Assembly (NCBI GenBank): GCA_015491705.1
Contig: WFVK01000157.1
Span: 1-7,683 of the forward strand
Direction: 5' to 3'
DNA: 7,683 nt
Source: Nitrospirota bacterium
GTDB taxonomy: Bacteria > Nitrospirota > Thermodesulfovibrionia > UBA6902
Shown: positions 4,748 through 7,683 of the stretch, piece after piece
Layout: every line of letters begins with the position of its first letter
Position numbering within the stretch: position 1 is the first letter of the stretch
Position numbers and translations under genes: made by a program
Notes under the pieces: generated by a model
What the model saw: only the letters and a program-made list of their open reading frames with translations
The model's database searches: none
Told to the model about the DNA's origin: nothing

Positions 4748-7213
4748 ATGATAGAGATAACCATAGATGACAAAAAACTATCCGTAGAAAAAGGCATCAC
4801 CATCCTTGAGGCAGCGAGGCGCAACGGCATAAAGATACCCAACCTGTGTTTTGACAAGAGACTCAGGCCCTACGGCGGCTGCAGGATGTGTGTTGTTGAG
4901 ATAGAAGGGGGCAGAAAGCTTGCATCTTCCTGCGGGCATCCCGCCAAAGAAGGAATGGTTATAAAGACAAACTCCCCGAGGGTCAGGAGGGTCCGCCAGT
5001 CCGTGCTGGAATTCCTCCTCGTCCACCACCCCCTTGACTGTCCCGAGTGCGACAAGGCAGGGGAGTGCGCGCTGCAGGACCTTGTCTTTGAATACGGCGT
5101 GCCGGAGACGCGGTTTACAGGTGAAAGGAAACACGCGCCGCCTGATGTAAGGGGGCCGCTGATCGAGCTCATCTCGAACAGGTGCATCCTCTGCGCCAAG
5201 TGCGTGAGGATATGCTCACAGTACCAGGGGAGGGGCGCGCTGGGCCTGATCGGCAGGGGATTCCCCACGGTGGTGCAGCCAGCCTTCGGTGAAGTGCTCG
5301 AATGCGACTACTGCGGCCAGTGCATTGACATATGCCCCACCGGCGCACTGATCAGCAAGCCGTACAAATACAAGGCCCGGCCGTGGTTTCTTGAAGAAAA
5401 AGAGAACGTCTGCTCTTTCTGCGGCGTTGGATGCACCCTGACGCTGGGGATCAGGGAAGGGCGGATACTGCGCTCAAAGGGCAGGGAAGGCGCGGGAATA
5501 ACAGACGGCAATCTCTGCGGCAGGGGCAGGTTCGGTTTTGACTACATCTACAGTGAAAACCGCCTCAGGACCCCCCTCATAAAAGAGGCTGATGAATTCA
5601 GGGAGGCCTCTTGGGAAGAGGCCCTGACATATGTAGCCAGGAGCCTCAGGTCAATCAGGGACGCGCACGGACCTGAATCAATCGGCGCAATAGGCTCGCC
5701 GAGGTGCACTGTTGAAGACAATTATATGCTCGCCAAATTCATGCGCACAGGCCTGGGGAGCAACAACATAGGCTCCTCAGAGGCTTTCGGCTACGCCAAT
5801 GCCGTCAATGCATTCTCGCTCTCCTTCGGGATCGGCAGCAATCCGGCAGACCTTGCATCTCCGCTGGGCAGGGACGTGATACTTGTCCTTGAATCCGACC
5901 CCACCATTACCCATCCGGTCTTCGGGCTTAACATCCTCAGGGCTCGGAAGGCGGGCTCCAGACTGGTGGTGGCCGACTACAGGGAGACAAAACTCACGAG
6001 GCACAGCAATACATGGCTTCAACTGAGGCCCGGCACACTCGTGGCCCTCTTAAACGGCATGATGAATGTGATAATGGACAGGGGGCTTTTTGACAGGGAC
6101 AGGGTCACGGCCGTCAGGGGGTTCTCCTCACTTGAGGCCGCGCTGAAGGAATATACCCCAGCGAGGGTATCGGAGATCACCGGCGTGGCGGAGGAGGCGG
6201 TCACGGATGCAGCCGTAACACTCGCAAATGCCCGGGGGAGGCTTGTTATCATGCCCCTTGCCGTGTCCGAGAACAACAAGGGCCCGGCCTCCGCCCTTGC
6301 AGCAGCCAATCTGCTCATACTGCTTGGCGATGAGGCGTCATCCCTGCAGGTGCTGGCGGAGTACTGCAATACCTACGGTATGCTCGAGGCGGGCATCATG
6401 CCAGGGGGCGGCGGCATGGAGGTATTCGACATGCTTTATAAGCCCGGCTCTCTGAGGGCGCTATATATCATGGGCGAAGACCCCCTGGTCAGCATGCCGG
6501 ACTCAAGGAAGATAAAGAGCACACTTCAATCCCTTGACTTTCTCGTTGTCCAGGACATAGTGATGACAGAGGCGGCTGAACTGGCGAACGTCGTGCTGCC
6601 TGCCAGCAGCTGGGCTGAAAAAGAGGGGCACTTTATCAATGCCGGGGGGCTCAGGCAGAAGATCCGCAAGGTCGTCGAAGCCGCGGGCAAGAGCCAGCCT
6701 GACTGGCAGATACTGAGGAATCTCGGGCTGGCCATGGGCATAAACCTCGGTGCGAAGAGTTTTCAGGACATTGAAGGAGAGGCGGAAGCATTTATCACAG
6801 CCGCGCGCAGGGGAGCGGAGAACGCGCCGCGCCCTGCATTTCATCCGGTGGCTTACGAGCCGGGGGAGACCTGTGACAGCGAGTTTCCCTACACCCTCGT
6901 TACAAGGGATGTACTCCAGCACTCCGGCAATATGTCCACGCAGTCCGAGGCGCTGAAACTCGTGCAGGCCGAGGCATTCCTTGAGATAAATGAAAAAGAC
7001 GCTGAAAGACATGCGATATCCGATGAAAGCCATATAAAGATCACCTCGAGGAGGGGTTCAGTATACCTGAGGGCCAGGGTCACGGATGCAGTGCCCGAGG
7101 GAGTGGTATCCACCCCTGTTCATTTCCCCTCGGGCGGTATAAATGAGCTTACACACTTTTCTGAAAATAAATGCAGCCGTCTGGATGCAGTGAAGATTGA
7201 GAGAGTAAAATAA
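4748..7213 (+). CDS. NuoG/FdhA-like large Fe-S and molybdopterin-fold subunit without FDH catalytic residues
   Basis: This 821-residue protein occupies the hydrogenase-subunit position of HndABCD/HydABC. Its N terminus has the HydA/NuoG cluster set: [2Fe-2S] Cys34, 45, 48, 62; His94-x3-Cys98-x2-Cys101-x5-Cys107 [4Fe-4S]; and a two-[4Fe-4S] ferredoxin domain with Cys146/149/152/156 and Cys186/189/192/196. Next comes the molybdopterin-oxidoreductase Fe4S4 domain, Cys222-x2-Cys225-x3-Cys229 and Cys257. Residues about 265-690 are the molybdopterin fold, with GSPRCTVEDNY at 316-326 and HPVFG at 389-393. Residues about 713-820 are a dinucleotide-binding-type domain. An ungapped comparison with formate dehydrogenases puts Gly348-Tyr349 where the catalytic Cys/Sec-His pair should be, and Arg259 replaces the FDH lysine after the last cluster Cys, as I recall for NuoG. 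Formate dehydrogenase activity is therefore unlikely, although automatic annotation may call it FdhA. The start is set by GGAGGG 6 bases upstream. No H-cluster motifs are present, so it is not a hydrogenase. Confidence 0.88.
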   Translation: MIEITIDDKKLSVEKGITILEAARRNGIKIPNLCFDKRLRPYGGCRMCVVEIEGGRKLASSCGHPAKEGMVIKTNSPRVRRVRQSVLEFLLVHHPLDCPECDKAGECALQDLVFEYGVPETRFTGERKHAPPDVRGPLIELISNRCILCAKCVRICSQYQGRGALGLIGRGFPTVVQPAFGEVLECDYCGQCIDICPTGALISKPYKYKARPWFLEEKENVCSFCGVGCTLTLGIREGRILRSKGREGAGITDGNLCGRGRFGFDYIYSENRLRTPLIKEADEFREASWEEALTYVARSLRSIRDAHGPESIGAIGSPRCTVEDNYMLAKFMRTGLGSNNIGSSEAFGYANAVNAFSLSFGIGSNPADLASPLGRDVILVLESDPTITHPVFGLNILRARKAGSRLVVADYRETKLTRHSNTWLQLRPGTLVALLNGMMNVIMDRGLFDRDRVTAVRGFSSLEAALKEYTPARVSEITGVAEEAVTDAAVTLANARGRLVIMPLAVSENNKGPASALAAANLLILLGDEASSLQVLAEYCNTYGMLEAGIMPGGGGMEVFDMLYKPGSLRALYIMGEDPLVSMPDSRKIKSTLQSLDFLVVQDIVMTEAAELANVVLPASSWAEKEGHFINAGGLRQKIRKVVEAAGKSQPDWQILRNLGLAMGINLGAKSFQDIEGEAEAFITAARRGAENAPRPAFHPVAYEPGETCDSEFPYTLVTRDVLQHSGNMSTQSEALKLVQAEAFLEINEKDAERHAISDESHIKITSRRGSVYLRARVTDAVPEGVVSTPVHFPSGGINELTHFSENKCSRLDAVKIERVK

Positions 7214-7234
7214 CAGCAGGAGGTTTACAACATT

Positions 7235-7683
7235 ATGTCCGAGCAACAGCGTGTCAGTCTTATGGTATGTGCAGGAACGGGTTGCGTATCAGCCGGGTCG
7301 CTCAAGATAAAGCAGGCTATTGAAGAGGAACTGAAAAAAAGGTCTCTTGAAAAGGAGATCGGCATCGTGCTTACGGGATGCAACGGCCTGTGCGCCGGGG
7401 GCCCTGTGATTGCAGTGTATCCGGATGAGATATTTTATCAGAAGCTGCGGCCCGAGGACATACCCCATCTCGTGGAGGAACATTTCGTAAAGGGAAGGCC
7501 CGTGCAGAAGCTCATGTACAAAATGCCTGCAAAGAGAAAGGCCATACCCGTGATGAGCGAGATACCGTTCTTCAAGCACCAGGTGCTCAGGGCGCTCAGG
7601 AACAAGGGGCTGATCGACCCCGAGAAGATAGAGGAGTATATTGCCAGGGACGGCTACATGGCTGCAGCAAAGGCACTCACGGA
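7235..7683 (+). CDS. hndC: HydB/HndC-type subunit, copy 2, 3' end outside window
   Basis: The first 149 codons are visible and open to the window end. The start follows AGGAGG at 7218-7223, 11 bases upstream, and lies 21 bases after the large-subunit stop. The protein has the thioredoxin-like [2Fe-2S] ligands Cys12-x4-Cys17 and Cys49-x3-Cys53, then the linker into the NuoF core (EIPFFKHQVLR and IDPEKIEEYIARDGY). Residues 9-149 align without gaps to residues 8-148 of the upstream copy, with roughly 70% identity counted by eye, so the two are close paralogues. The FMN/NAD, [4Fe-4S] and ferredoxin regions lie beyond the window, so I cannot tell whether this copy is full length. It could be an alternative electron-input subunit for the same large subunit, or belong to a second complex encoded downstream. 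Confidence 0.88.
   Translation, partial: MSEQQRVSLMVCAGTGCVSAGSLKIKQAIEEELKKRSLEKEIGIVLTGCNGLCAGGPVIAVYPDEIFYQKLRPEDIPHLVEEHFVKGRPVQKLMYKMPAKRKAIPVMSEIPFFKHQVLRALRNKGLIDPEKIEEYIARDGYMAAAKALT
7558..7587 (+). repeat. 30-base identity shared with the first hndC copy (copy B)
   Basis: This is the partner of the run at 3176-3205, in the same orientation and reading frame, about 4.4 kb downstream. Sequence on either side diverges at scattered, mostly third-codon, positions. Confidence 0.85.

Noticed and set aside
5789..5794. Selenocysteine at the FDH active-site position of the large subunit
   Set aside because: The codons are GGC-TAC with no in-frame TGA, and no Sec insertion hairpin is needed or apparent.
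4748..7213. [FeFe]-hydrogenase (HydA/HndD) identity for the large subunit
   Set aside because: The N-terminal clusters are shared with HydA, but the C-terminal part is a molybdopterin-oxidoreductase fold and no H-cluster cysteine motifs are present.

Overview
The window is one densely packed, single-strand (+) gene cluster of redox-enzyme subunits. It codes for flavin and iron-sulfur proteins of the HydABC/HndABCD/NuoEFG type. I see no rRNA, tRNA, mobile element or CRISPR array. The moderately high GC, heavy use of AGG and ATA codons, strong GGAGG-type ribosome sites and the number of cytoplasmic Fe-S electron-transfer modules suggest an anaerobic or syntrophic bacterium. Nitrospirota or Desulfobacterota-type lineages are my guess. 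The taxonomy is inference only.

Layout. (1) 2-1279: 5'-truncated GltD/NfnB-family FAD-NAD(P)H oxidoreductase. (2) 1386-2276: a response-regulator receiver domain fused to a NuoE/HydC/HndA [2Fe-2S] subunit. (3) 2309-2692: HndB-like small thioredoxin-fold ferredoxin. (4) 2856-4700: HydB/HndC-type NAD(H)- and FMN-binding subunit, with an N-terminal [2Fe-2S] domain and a C-terminal 2x[4Fe-4S] ferredoxin domain. (5) 4748-7213: a large subunit with NuoG/HydA-type N-terminal Fe-S domains on a formate-dehydrogenase-like molybdopterin fold that lacks the catalytic Cys/Sec-His pair. (6) 7235 to the window end: the start of a second, closely related HydB/HndC paralogue. Gaps are 106, 32, 163, 47 and 21 bases, so an operon is likely. 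The 163-base gap holds an inverted-repeat structure and the 106-base gap a small perfect dyad.

How the parts may work together. HndA, HndB and HndC homologues form the NADH/ferredoxin electron-bifurcating core in HndABCD and HydABC hydrogenases. Here the hydrogenase subunit is replaced by a NuoG/FdhA-like protein whose formate-dehydrogenase active-site residues are absent. An NfnB/GltD-like flavoprotein lies directly upstream. I infer a soluble, cytoplasmic multi-subunit NAD(P)H/ferredoxin oxidoreductase with an unknown terminal partner. The receiver domain, with all its phosphorylation residues, suggests that a sensor kinase could control the complex directly at the protein level. That REC-HndA fusion and the active-site-less large subunit between two HndC paralogues are the most interesting points.
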